Shown here: positions 1-6,339 of the stretch, piece after piece
How the letters are laid out: every line of letters starts with the position of its first letter
Numbering within the stretch: the first letter of the stretch is position 1
The notes under the pieces: model-generated
Told to the model about the DNA's origin: nothing
Seen by the model: only the letters and a program-made list of their open reading frames with translations
Databases searched by the model: none
Made by a program: the position numbers and the translations under genes
Assembly: GCA_964530165.1 (NCBI GenBank)
Contig: CAZGYE010000083.1
Coordinates: forward strand, 1 to 18,133
Reading direction: 5' to 3'
From: CAZGYE01 sp964530165
GTDB taxonomy: Bacteria; Planctomycetota; Planctomycetia; Planctomycetales; Planctomycetaceae
Length of the DNA stretch: 18,133 nt

Positions 1-170
1 GCATGCGCGCTGTTGGCCCGTTGCCCAAATCAACGCTTCCTGCCAGCATGCAAGCCGGGGCCACGCTCCCGTTGGTCGCTCAGGCCCCGCCACCCGTCGG
101 AATTTCTGAAATCTCGAAAAAATCGGCAAAAGTGATTTGAAAAACGGGAGGAAGCCGTGTAAGCTCATGC
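1..170. other. left-edge sequence, no gene assigned
   Basis: All three forward frames are open from the left edge for roughly 100 bases or more (frame 1 to a TGA at 133-135), so this could be the tail of a gene that starts outside the window, but nothing recognisable can be read from it. A short GC-rich stem, GGGGCC at 57-62 with GGCCCC at 83-88, could be a transcription end. The sequence turns AT-rich after 100, as expected for the upstream region of mraZ. Confidence 0.3.
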
Positions 171-175
171 TCAAC

Positions 176-182
176 TGTGGGA
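176..182 (+). promoter_or_regulatory. TGTGGGA box, upstream copy (possible MraZ site)
   Basis: TGTGGGA here is repeated exactly at 219-225. MraZ is known to bind short TGGG-type direct repeats in its own promoter. The two copies are 43 bp apart instead of the roughly 10-bp period of the classical array, so assignment as an operator is inference. Confidence 0.3.
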
Positions 183-212
183 AATCAACCCAATTTGGTC
201 TTTAACAACCAG

Positions 213-241
213 TTGAATGTGGGAATAGAACCCTTTAGAAT
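213..241 (+). promoter_or_regulatory. sigma70-like promoter of mraZ, with a TGTGGGA box in the spacer
   Basis: The -35 is TTGAAT (213-218), followed by a 17-bp spacer and the -10 TAGAAT (236-241). The expected start point is near 248, giving a leader of about 68 nt before the ATG at 316. A TGTGGGA box (219-225) abuts the -35 inside the spacer, where a bound protein would block RNA polymerase. This fits the known self-repression of mraZ. No transcription data are available to confirm it. Confidence 0.55.
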
Positions 242-315
242 GAGAGGTCGCATTTTGTGCGTAGCGTGCCGGCGGTCGGCAGCCGCATACGACGACCATC
301 ATCCCGAGGCGTTCC

Positions 316-798
316 ATGCCGCCGGAGTCGTTTATCACCGGTGAATTCAAGCGGACGTTGGACGACCGCTTTCGGGTGACGCTGCCGGCCGAGATGGCCC
401 AGGCGATCACGGACGAAGAGGGCCTGTCGATTGTGGCGAAGGAACGGTCCGGTTGTGTGAGTCTGTGGCGGGCGGGCGATTGGCAAAAGCGGCTTGACGA
501 CGGCGTCTCGCTGATCGAGCAGAAGATTGCCGCGGGACGCATGGAACAGAAATGGGGCGACGTGCAGCGGCTGGGCCGGTTGCTCTCGACGCGCTACCGC
601 ACGGTGAAACTGGCAAACCGATCGCGACTGCTGATTCCGGAAGGGTTTCGCGAATTTCTCGACGTGGGGCCGGGCCAGGAGGTGATGCTGGTTGGTGCGG
701 TCATTTGCGTCGAGATTTGGAATCCTCAGGCGTGGCTGGAGCTGCTTCGGCAGGAGATGCCGGAGTTCGGATTGCTGTTTCAGCAGTTGGCCGATTGA
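316..798 (+). CDS. mraZ: MraZ transcriptional regulator
   Basis: DNA-binding regulator of the MraZ family: two tandem SpoVT/AbrB-like swapped-hairpin half-domains that form rings and bind TGGG repeats at the mraZ promoter. The 160-aa length is close to the usual 140-155. The first half-domain (about 5-55) carries the family signature as LDDRFRVTLP, keeping the D-x3-R pair. The second (about 85-145) reads LANRSRLLIP, where the usual Asp is replaced. The ATG at 316 is supported by GAGG at 305-308. In most bacteria mraZ opens the mraZ-rsmH-ftsL-ftsI division cluster. Here it stands alone, followed by a convergent gene, which suits planctomycetes because they lack FtsZ. Family assignment is strong; targets are unknown. 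Confidence 0.88.
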   Translation: MPPESFITGEFKRTLDDRFRVTLPAEMAQAITDEEGLSIVAKERSGCVSLWRAGDWQKRLDDGVSLIEQKIAAGRMEQKWGDVQRLGRLLSTRYRTVKLANRSRLLIPEGFREFLDVGPGQEVMLVGAVICVEIWNPQAWLELLRQEMPEFGLLFQQLAD

Positions 799-859
799 TT
801 CCCAGGTTTCACCCCTTGTCACCGGGGAGCTTGGAATCCAACCGCACAGACTACCCACG

Positions 860-999
860 AACATGCCCGGCTTTTTGTAAGAGAAGCGTCAACTCACTCA
901 GTACCCCCATTATCCGTCGCCCCTCAAAGCGCAAGCTCTCAGGTAACAAGGATGGCTTGTTGGCACGGATGCCGCTTCTCTTCTCAGGCCGGGCATGTT
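860..999. repeat. long imperfect inverted repeat between convergent genes
   Basis: The left arm 860-888 starts AACATGCCCGGC and ends AGAGAAGCG. The right arm 973-999 starts CGCTTCTCT and ends GCCGGGCATGTT. The outer 12 bp and inner 9 bp are perfect complements, separated by a 6-8-nt internal loop, with an 84-nt central loop. The loop holds a second perfect stem, AACAAG (945-950) and CTTGTT (956-961). No target-site duplication is visible at the ends. Position between the mraZ and secretion-ATPase stops suggests a two-way terminator or processing structure; a small dispersed palindromic element is the alternative. Confidence 0.55.
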
Positions 1000-1017
1000 T
1001 CTTTGGTTGAGATTCGA

Positions 1018-2271
1018 TCAACCGGGAAATGTGGTCAGCACGCGATGCATTTCCTCGACGCTGGTGATTCCGTCGAGCACCTTCTTGCGGGCGGCCGTCT
1101 CCAGTGTTTGCATGCCTCTTGAGTTGGCGACGGCGACGATTTCATCGTGCGACTTGCCGGCGAGAATTGCGTCGCGGACTTCTCCGTCGACCCCCATGAT
1201 CTCGAACACACCGGTGCGGCCCTGGTAGCCGGTGTGGAAGCAGGCGTCGCAGCCTTTTCCCTCGATCAGGTCCACACCCTCGGCCTGCGACGGATCGACG
1301 CCCAGAGTCTGGCACGTCGCCGCGTCGGGATGGTAGGTCGCTCGGCAATGGGGGCAGACCTTTCGCAGCAACCGCTGCGAGATAATTCCCTGCAGGCTGT
1401 CGGCGATGAACATCGGCGGAATGCCGAACTCACGAAAGATGTCGATTGTCGCGGCTGTGTCGTTGGCGTGCGCCGTGCTCAACACGACGATACCGGTCAG
1501 CCCTGCGCGGCAAGCGATGTGGGCCGTTTCGGGATCGCGAATTTCGCCGACCATCATGACATCTGCGTCCTGCCTCAACACGCCGCGCAGCGCGTCGACG
1601 AAATTGAAATCGATTCGGGGATCGATTTGAATCTGATTGATGCCCTCGATCCGCCGCTCAACGGGATCCTCGATGGTGACCAGGCTCTTGACCGGATCGT
1701 TGAGCAGTTCCAGGCAGGCGTACATTGTGGTGCTCTTGCCCGACCCAACCGGACCGACGCTCAGAACCATTCCGTAGGGACGGTAGATGCACTTCCTCAC
1801 CTCGGCGACCTGCCGGTCATCGAACCCGAGTTCTTCCAGCTTGGTGAAGGACCTGTTGTCGGGCATCAATCGCAGCACCAGCCGCTCGCCGTGAATTGTC
1901 GGCCCGCTGCCGACGCGGACGTCGCGCTGATGCTGCAGCACGGCGTTGGAGATGTGTCCGTCTTGCGCCAGCCGGCGTTCGGTGATGTCCATGTTGGCCA
2001 TCAACTTCACTCGCGACAGAACGTGCGACATCATCTCCGCGGGAAGCTCCAGCACATCGTGCAGCAGTCCGTCGACTCGCAGACGGACCCGCAGGCCTTC
2101 GCCGGTGGGATCGAGATGGATGTCGGTGGCCTGCAGCTCGAAAGCCCGCTCCAGCAGCAAGTCGACCAGCGGCCCGGGACCGACGACGTCCACAAGCTCG
2201 CTGAGTTCTTCCCGCAGTGCTTTTTGCCGAATTTCACCCGGTTGCCGGCCCCTTGCAGTTGGCTCGCTCAT
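1018..2271 (-). CDS. GspE/PilB-type secretion ATPase, short form
   Basis: Hexameric cytoplasmic ATPase of the type II secretion / type IV pilus assembly family. Visible motifs are the Walker A GPVGSGKST (173-181), the Asp box TIEDPVE (199-205), Walker B with DVMMVGEIRD (237-246), the His box STAHAND (265-271), and a C-terminal zinc-binding tetracysteine, C306/C309 with C341/C344. At 417 aa it lacks the roughly 150-residue N-terminal MshEN-type domain of full PilB/GspE (about 560 aa) and begins almost directly with the N2 region (DIHLDPTGEGLRVR, 50-63). The ATG has an AGAGGG ribosome site 8 nt upstream. It lies 59 bp downstream of the STAS gene on the same strand. No pilC, pilM or pseudopilin gene is in the window, so which machine it drives is unknown. 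Confidence 0.9.
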   Translation of the reverse strand: MSEPTARGRQPGEIRQKALREELSELVDVVGPGPLVDLLLERAFELQATDIHLDPTGEGLRVRLRVDGLLHDVLELPAEMMSHVLSRVKLMANMDITERRLAQDGHISNAVLQHQRDVRVGSGPTIHGERLVLRLMPDNRSFTKLEELGFDDRQVAEVRKCIYRPYGMVLSVGPVGSGKSTTMYACLELLNDPVKSLVTIEDPVERRIEGINQIQIDPRIDFNFVDALRGVLRQDADVMMVGEIRDPETAHIACRAGLTGIVVLSTAHANDTAATIDIFREFGIPPMFIADSLQGIISQRLLRKVCPHCRATYHPDAATCQTLGVDPSQAEGVDLIEGKGCDACFHTGYQGRTGVFEIMGVDGEVRDAILAGKSHDEIVAVANSRGMQTLETAARKKVLDGITSVEEMHRVLTTFPG

Positions 2272-2330
2272 GCTTGCAACCCTCTGTGGACGTCGATTTT
2301 TGAGGAGTTCTCATCGAGGGGGCGGCTCGA

Positions 2331-2987
2331 TCAGTTTGAAATCCCCGGCAATTTGCAAATCCCCGTTACAACCAGTGCCAAACTGGCTACCACCACGCAG
2401 ATACCGAAAACACGGTGACCACCCGCCTGGCGGACAGCCGAGATTGTCCCGACGATCAACGCCACAGCCGAGCATCCGAAGACGGCGGCCAGGACTGCCT
2501 GCACGTCCAGCGTGCTGGGCGGATTCAGCAGCATGCACAGGCCGGCTCCGCCTCCGGCAAGCGCCAGAAGCCCGATGACGATCAACCAGGGCGCGCCCAA
2601 ACTCCCCCCGCGGAAAGACTTCGTCAGGCCCAATTCTTCGATACCTTCTTCGCGGGTTTCGACGATCGACCACAGCTTGTGCAAACCGGCGAGCTTCAAG
2701 ACTTCGAAGACCAACTGGTGCCGGTTGACGATCACCATCCGACCGTCGTGTTCTTTGATCGACTTCCAGATGCGGACGATCAACGCGACCAAGGCACTGC
2801 CCATGTAGTTCAGCGCCGACAGGTCAATCAGAAACGCCGGCGACTTCTGGTCGCTGAGCCGATCGAGCACGTCGCTGCCGATCTTCTCGATTTCGGCCCA
2901 TTGGACCTGATTCAATTCTGGCGAAAGCGCAAGGATCGAATAACCATCGCCGTCCTCAAAGCGATAGGGACTCTCGCTTGATGTCAC
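2331..2987 (-). CDS. STAS-domain protein with three C-terminal membrane helices
   Basis: A 218-aa protein. Residues about 10-120 form a STAS fold of the anti-sigma-factor-antagonist type, with the strand/loop DLSALNYMGSAL (55-66). In SpoIIAA-like proteins this loop carries the phosphorylated Ser, here likely Ser64. Residues 133-153, 163-184 and 193-211 are hydrophobic helices, so the STAS domain is tethered to the inner membrane, unlike the usual soluble single-domain antagonists of about 110 aa. The GTG start (2987) is chosen because GGAGAG lies 6 nt upstream. It is first in a two-gene unit with the secretion ATPase. No anti-sigma kinase or phosphatase gene is nearby. Partner-switch control of the ATPase or its machine is possible but is inference. 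Confidence 0.75.
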   Translation of the reverse strand: MTSSESPYRFEDGDGYSILALSPELNQVQWAEIEKIGSDVLDRLSDQKSPAFLIDLSALNYMGSALVALIVRIWKSIKEHDGRMVIVNRHQLVFEVLKLAGLHKLWSIVETREEGIEELGLTKSFRGGSLGAPWLIVIGLLALAGGGAGLCMLLNPPSTLDVQAVLAAVFGCSAVALIVGTISAVRQAGGHRVFGICVVVASLALVVTGICKLPGISN

Positions 2988-3190
2988 AGTCTGCTCTCCA
3001 AATTCAATCTACGAAGTGGAAAGCGCGAAATGGCCCGCGCCCCTGATCGCTCCGCCCCGGTTCACTCCCGGTCACAGATCGTTTCCACCCCCACACCGTC
3101 CCCTCGCGAAACGGCTCAGATCGAGCGTGATGGGGAAAGGCGCCTCGGAGAATTGGATCGTCTGCTCGTTACGAAGATCACGAATCGGAA

Positions 3191-3199
3191 TGCTATACT
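3191..3199 (+). promoter_or_regulatory. possible extended -10 promoter
   Basis: TGC followed by TATACT (3194-3199) matches an extended -10. A weak -35-like TTACGA lies at 3169-3174 with a 19-bp spacer. A start near 3206 would place AAGGA (3217-3221) and an ATG (3232) just downstream. Confidence 0.35.
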
Positions 3200-3231
3200 C
3201 TATCGGAAAGTGGCACAAGGAAACAAGTTGA

Positions 3232-3579
3232 ATGCGGAATTCACCCAAAAATCGACTGCCGCCCGGTTTGCGAACCGGCTGGCTCTGGCGGCGGAAAATA
3301 GTGAACAAACGCGGTCGGTCCCATTCCCGTCTGATCAACGCCGTTTCGCAGCATCGCGAGATGACCAATGATCCGGAGTTCCGAAAGCGTGGCTGGCAAC
3401 CCTGCGAGAGAGCGGCCAATGGAACCTGTTCTGGCCAAACCCCGCCGCCGCCAAAACGGAACACCGCCAGGATGCGTTGCCAGACCCCCCTCAACATCCT
3501 GAATCGGATTGAGTTGCGGGAGTACACCCTGTGTGATAAAAGTCGTGATCAAAATGTTGGCAAGCAGCGGCTCTACTGA
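3232..3579 (+). CDS. doubtful small Arg/Lys-rich ORF
   Basis: A 115-codon frame behind a plausible promoter (TGC TATACT, 3191-3199) and AAGGA about 10 nt before the ATG. The product is strongly basic (for example GWLWRRKIVNKRGRSHSR near residues 16-33), has no hydrophobic core pattern, and matches no family I recognise. Open frames on the opposite strand span the same bases. It could be a small protein, part of a structured RNA or repeat that happens to be open, or noise. I lean toward non-coding. Confidence 0.22.
   Translation: MRNSPKNRLPPGLRTGWLWRRKIVNKRGRSHSRLINAVSQHREMTNDPEFRKRGWQPCERAANGTCSGQTPPPPKRNTARMRCQTPLNILNRIELREYTLCDKSRDQNVGKQRLY
3263..3278. other. perfect 6-bp hairpin
   Basis: CCGGTT, loop TGCG, AACCGG. 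There is no T-run on either side, so it is not a classical terminator. It sits inside the doubtful basic ORF. Confidence 0.4.
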
Positions 3580-3675
3580 GATCGGCCTCGGTGGAACGGC
3601 TTAAAGCGTCGAAGGTGAACAAGGTCTGCACAGGTCAAACTCACGGATCGGATCTCGTCAAGGAACTTCCAACCG

Positions 3676-3998
3676 ATGCATTCTCCTCAACAACGAGTTC
3701 CTCTGTTGGTATTTTTTGCGATCGGAACGGTTCTCTGCGGGTCCGTTGGTCACCAGGGACAGTCATTCGCCGTAGACAAAAGCCGTTTCTCGCGTTGGGA
3801 CGAAGCCATCGCGGCCTTTGAGCGGCAGGATCAGAAGAAACCTCCGCCACAGGGAGCGGTTTTGTTTGTCGGGAGTTCCACCCCATGCTGGGAAAAAATG
3901 GATGGCCCCGAGGAGAGTTGTTCCTCTTTGATTGTCTGCACCTCAATAAAGAGGGCTACAAGCTGTGGACGTCGCTCCTGAAGCCACATTTGAAATGA
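3676..3998 (+). pseudogene. SGNH/GDSL hydrolase pseudogene with internal deletion and frameshift
   Basis: Remnant of a secreted SGNH-family esterase of the planctomycete type (intact members are about 230-250 aa). The first frame gives a signal peptide (about 1-33), then RWDEAIAAFERQD and GAVLFVGSS, the block I region with the nucleophilic Ser. At about 3877-3884 the reading jumps to another frame, which reads PMLGKNGWPRGELF, then DCLHLNKEGYKLW with the catalytic Asp-x-x-His, ending at TGA 3996-3998. The central block of about 120 residues that normally joins them, with the oxyanion Gly and Asn blocks, is missing. A single deletion whose length is not a multiple of three explains both the gap and the shift. 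Both ends are still close to consensus, so the loss looks fairly recent. The ribosome site AAGGA (3660-3664) remains. Confidence 0.82.
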
Positions 3999-4258
3999 AC
4001 GCCTCTCACGGGGAAGGTCGCCCTCGCCGCACGAATTGAGCGAGACCCGTCCGGTGCTCCCAGTGCAGGCTCCGGCGAGAAATGTCCGTATTGCTTTACG
4101 GCTACAATTCGCCGAGCACATCGACCGCGCTCTAAACGCCCGCTCAGTTCTGTTCTCCAATTTCGAATGTAAGGATCCCGCCGCCTGCGCGTCCCCCTTT
4201 ATGAAAGATATACATCGCGTTGGCAAATGATCGGCACACTTCGCACGGGAATCCTGCC
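3999..4258. other. intergenic region upstream of the acyl-ligase cluster
   Basis: About 260 bases with no supported gene. GATATACAT (4207-4215) could be a -10 for the downstream cluster, but no fitting -35 is visible at normal spacing. The cluster promoter most likely lies here because the pseudogene upstream ends at 3998. Confidence 0.3.
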
Positions 4259-5995
4259 ATGAGAATATCAACGAATACAGCCTGCAACAGGCTTGATCCC
4301 AAGATCACTTGTCTCGCCGTGACGCAGCAGCAGGAAGTGGCGACGTCGACGGGTGATTCCCGGGACGCTCGAAGGCAGGTCGATGTGATTGTTCTCGAAC
4401 GAGGCGACGCACCGACGGCCGCCGCGGAAACGAGCGGTCACGAAGCGAATGCGGCAACGATTTGCCACCCCGGCAATCCTCTGCAGGGAAACCTGGCGCG
4501 GGCGTTTCTGACTGTTGCCCGCTGTCGGGCTTGGCATACAGCACTTGTCAGCTCAAGAGCTAGCTATTCCTACGCATGGCTTGAAGCGGCCGCCATGGCG
4601 GTTCGTCACGAACTTCTCGACCGGCCGACATTTGAACCGGGTGCGCGGGTGGCGCTGTTACTGGGCAATTCGCCCGAATACCTGGCGGCCTTTTATGGAA
4701 TTCTCTTGGCCGGGGGCGTGGCAGTCCCCTTGCCCGCCGATATCGAAATCGATCGCCTCGACCAGATCCTCCAGACGTGCGAGACCACAATTCTGTTGAC
4801 CGCCCCGGAGGTGCTTCGACGGCGACACGACTTTCCCGGCGAGCCGGCAAGGAGGCTGCCTCTTGGACGAACACGGCTCGCTGGGATTTTGGACCCCGAT
4901 TCCTGCGAACAGTCTGCCGAGGGTTTGGCCGCCATCCTGTTCACGGCTGGTTCCACCGGAAAGCCCAAGGGAGTCATGCTCAGCCACGGCAATCTGCTGT
5001 CCAACGCCTGGTCCATCAGCGAATATCTGGACATCGGTCCGGATGAACGCGCACTGGTGGTGTTACCCTTTTATCACGCGTTCGGCAATTCGGTGCTGCA
5101 GACTCACGTGTTGTGTGGGGCGACTTTGATTCTTGGCAAGTCGTTGACTTTCCCGAATTCCATTCTCGAAGGTATCAGAAAGCACCAGGTGACCAGCTTC
5201 TCGGGCGTTCCGGCGGTCTACCAAACTCTGTTGGCCCGCTCGTCGCTGGGAAGTCGGCGGCTGGGCAGCCTGCGATACATGACTGTGGCGGGCGGCGCCT
5301 TGCGGCCAGAACACGCTCTGGAGGTGTCGCGACGCGTTGCTCCGGCACGGTTCTATATCATGTACGGTCAAACGGAAGCAACCGCCCGGCTCTCCTACTT
5401 GCGACCGGAATTGCTGAAGGAGCGTTCCGGCTCGATCGGTAAGGGCATGCCCGGCGTCACGCTGCAGGTCGTCGATGAGCACGGCCGGCTTGTCGCGCCT
5501 GGCGAACGCGGAGAGATTCGAGCCCGCGGACCCAATGTCATGCTTGGCTACTGGAGGGACCCAGAGGCGACTTCACAGGTCATCCGCGACGGCTGGCTCT
5601 ATACGGGAGACTGGGCGAGCGTCGATTGTGACGGATTCATCTTTCCACAGGGCAGGTCGAACGCACTGCTGAAGGTGGCCGGTTTTCGCGTCCATCCCAG
5701 CGAAGTGGAAGAGTATGCGATGCAGCGGTTGCCCATCTTGCGTGCGGTGGTGGTCGCCTACGAACTGGAAGACACGGGAACACGCCTCGCATTGTTCGTC
5801 CAACCCCGCCAGGGAACGGGGGCGATCAGTCTCGAGCAAGTCAACCGGATTTGCTCCGAAGGACTCCCGAGGCACAAGGTGCCCGCATATACGGAGATTG
5901 TGGACGATTTGCCTTTGAATGACGCCATGAAAGTCGACCGACTTGCGCTGTCGAGGCGTGCAGCGCAGAGGGCTCGTGTCCGTGGTTTCCGCTGA
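4259..5995 (+). CDS. AMP-dependent acyl ligase (class I adenylate-forming enzyme)
   Basis: Activates a carboxylic acid, probably a fatty acid, with ATP to an acyl-adenylate and passes it to a thiol (CoA or a carrier-protein pantetheine). Visible core motifs: P-loop FTAGSTGKPKG (228-238), YGQTEAT (369-375), YTGDWA (448-453), hinge GRSNALLKVAGFRV (465-478), and the C-terminal catalytic Lys558 in NDAMKVDR. All are present, so it should be active. The 578-aa product has about 78 residues before the fold begins at NLARAFL, longer than usual and of no known domain. I chose ATG 4259 (GGGA 8 nt upstream); a TTG at 4220 would add 13 residues. A carrier-protein gene follows 64 bp downstream, pointing to a carrier-loading role (FAAL-like). 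Acyl specificity cannot be read. Confidence 0.88.
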   Translation: MRISTNTACNRLDPKITCLAVTQQQEVATSTGDSRDARRQVDVIVLERGDAPTAAAETSGHEANAATICHPGNPLQGNLARAFLTVARCRAWHTALVSSRASYSYAWLEAAAMAVRHELLDRPTFEPGARVALLLGNSPEYLAAFYGILLAGGVAVPLPADIEIDRLDQILQTCETTILLTAPEVLRRRHDFPGEPARRLPLGRTRLAGILDPDSCEQSAEGLAAILFTAGSTGKPKGVMLSHGNLLSNAWSISEYLDIGPDERALVVLPFYHAFGNSVLQTHVLCGATLILGKSLTFPNSILEGIRKHQVTSFSGVPAVYQTLLARSSLGSRRLGSLRYMTVAGGALRPEHALEVSRRVAPARFYIMYGQTEATARLSYLRPELLKERSGSIGKGMPGVTLQVVDEHGRLVAPGERGEIRARGPNVMLGYWRDPEATSQVIRDGWLYTGDWASVDCDGFIFPQGRSNALLKVAGFRVHPSEVEEYAMQRLPILRAVVVAYELEDTGTRLALFVQPRQGTGAISLEQVNRICSEGLPRHKVPAYTEIVDDLPLNDAMKVDRLALSRRAAQRARVRGFR

Positions 5996-6059
5996 TTTGT
6001 TCGGTCTGCCGCCAACTGGCGAGATGCGGCGGCTTAAATTGAAGAGGGAGGCGGTTCAG

Positions 6060-6329
6060 ATGATCCAGTTCGGACAGATTGAAGACGACCTGCTCCGGTT
6101 CATCAACTGTCAGACCCTGGGCGGTCGCCAAGTGAGTCCGACCACCGACTTATTGGAGTCAGATATTCTCGACTCGCTGCTGTTGATGGACCTCGTCATG
6201 CATATTGAGTCGGCTTACGAGATCCAACTGGCGGAGTCTGAGATCTCACCACAGCATTTTCGCAGCGCGGCCTGCCTTGCCGGACTCGTGATGAGCAAAG
6301 TTCTCGTGTCTCTGGATGCTCCCAACTGA
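6060..6329 (+). CDS. stand-alone acyl carrier protein
   Basis: An 89-aa carrier protein of the PP-binding family. The pantetheine site is the Ser39 in ESDILDSLLLMDL (33-45), placed at the start of helix II as in ACP and PCP proteins. The rest shows the expected four-helix pattern (IEDDLLRFI; VMHIESAYEIQL; FRSAACLAGLVMSKV). The ATG at 6060 is well supported by GGGAGG about 8 nt upstream; the frame is open further upstream but without homology. It lies between the acyl ligase and the E2-like acyltransferase, whose start is only 10 nt past this stop. It presumably carries the acyl chain made by the ligase. A phosphopantetheinyl transferase must act on it and is not in the window. Confidence 0.85.
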   Translation: MIQFGQIEDDLLRFINCQTLGGRQVSPTTDLLESDILDSLLLMDLVMHIESAYEIQLAESEISPQHFRSAACLAGLVMSKVLVSLDAPN

Positions 6330-6339
6330 GGAGAACACC

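Larger units (their letters stand above)
2988..3675. other. long gap with promoter-like and hairpin signals, no confirmed gene
   Basis: About 690 bases between the STAS gene and the hydrolase pseudogene. Several overlapping open frames exist on both strands but none shows a known domain or convincing codon bias. Specific signals are an extended -10 (TGC TATACT, 3191-3199), a ribosome-site-like AAGGA (3217-3221) before an ATG at 3232, and a perfect stem CCGGTT-TGCG-AACCGG (3263-3278). Multi-frame openness without a clear protein suggests decayed DNA, a structured non-coding element or a dispersed repeat. Confidence 0.4.

Noticed and set aside
57..88. GC stem at the left edge as a rho-independent terminator
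   Set aside because: Only 6 bp with a 20-nt loop and no T-run after it; too weak to call.
1147..2418. Long open frame opposite the secretion ATPase gene
   Set aside because: It is a mirror of a well-supported ATPase on the other strand, has no domain, and arises from high GC third positions.
3072..3527. Minus-strand 151-codon frame in the gene-poor region
   Set aside because: Overlaps other open frames on the plus strand and has no recognisable fold or ribosome site. Kept only as part of the unresolved gap.
5943..6059. Longer carrier-protein start upstream of 6060
   Set aside because: The extra residues have no carrier-protein homology, overlap the ligase end, and lack a ribosome site as good as the GGGAGG before 6060.
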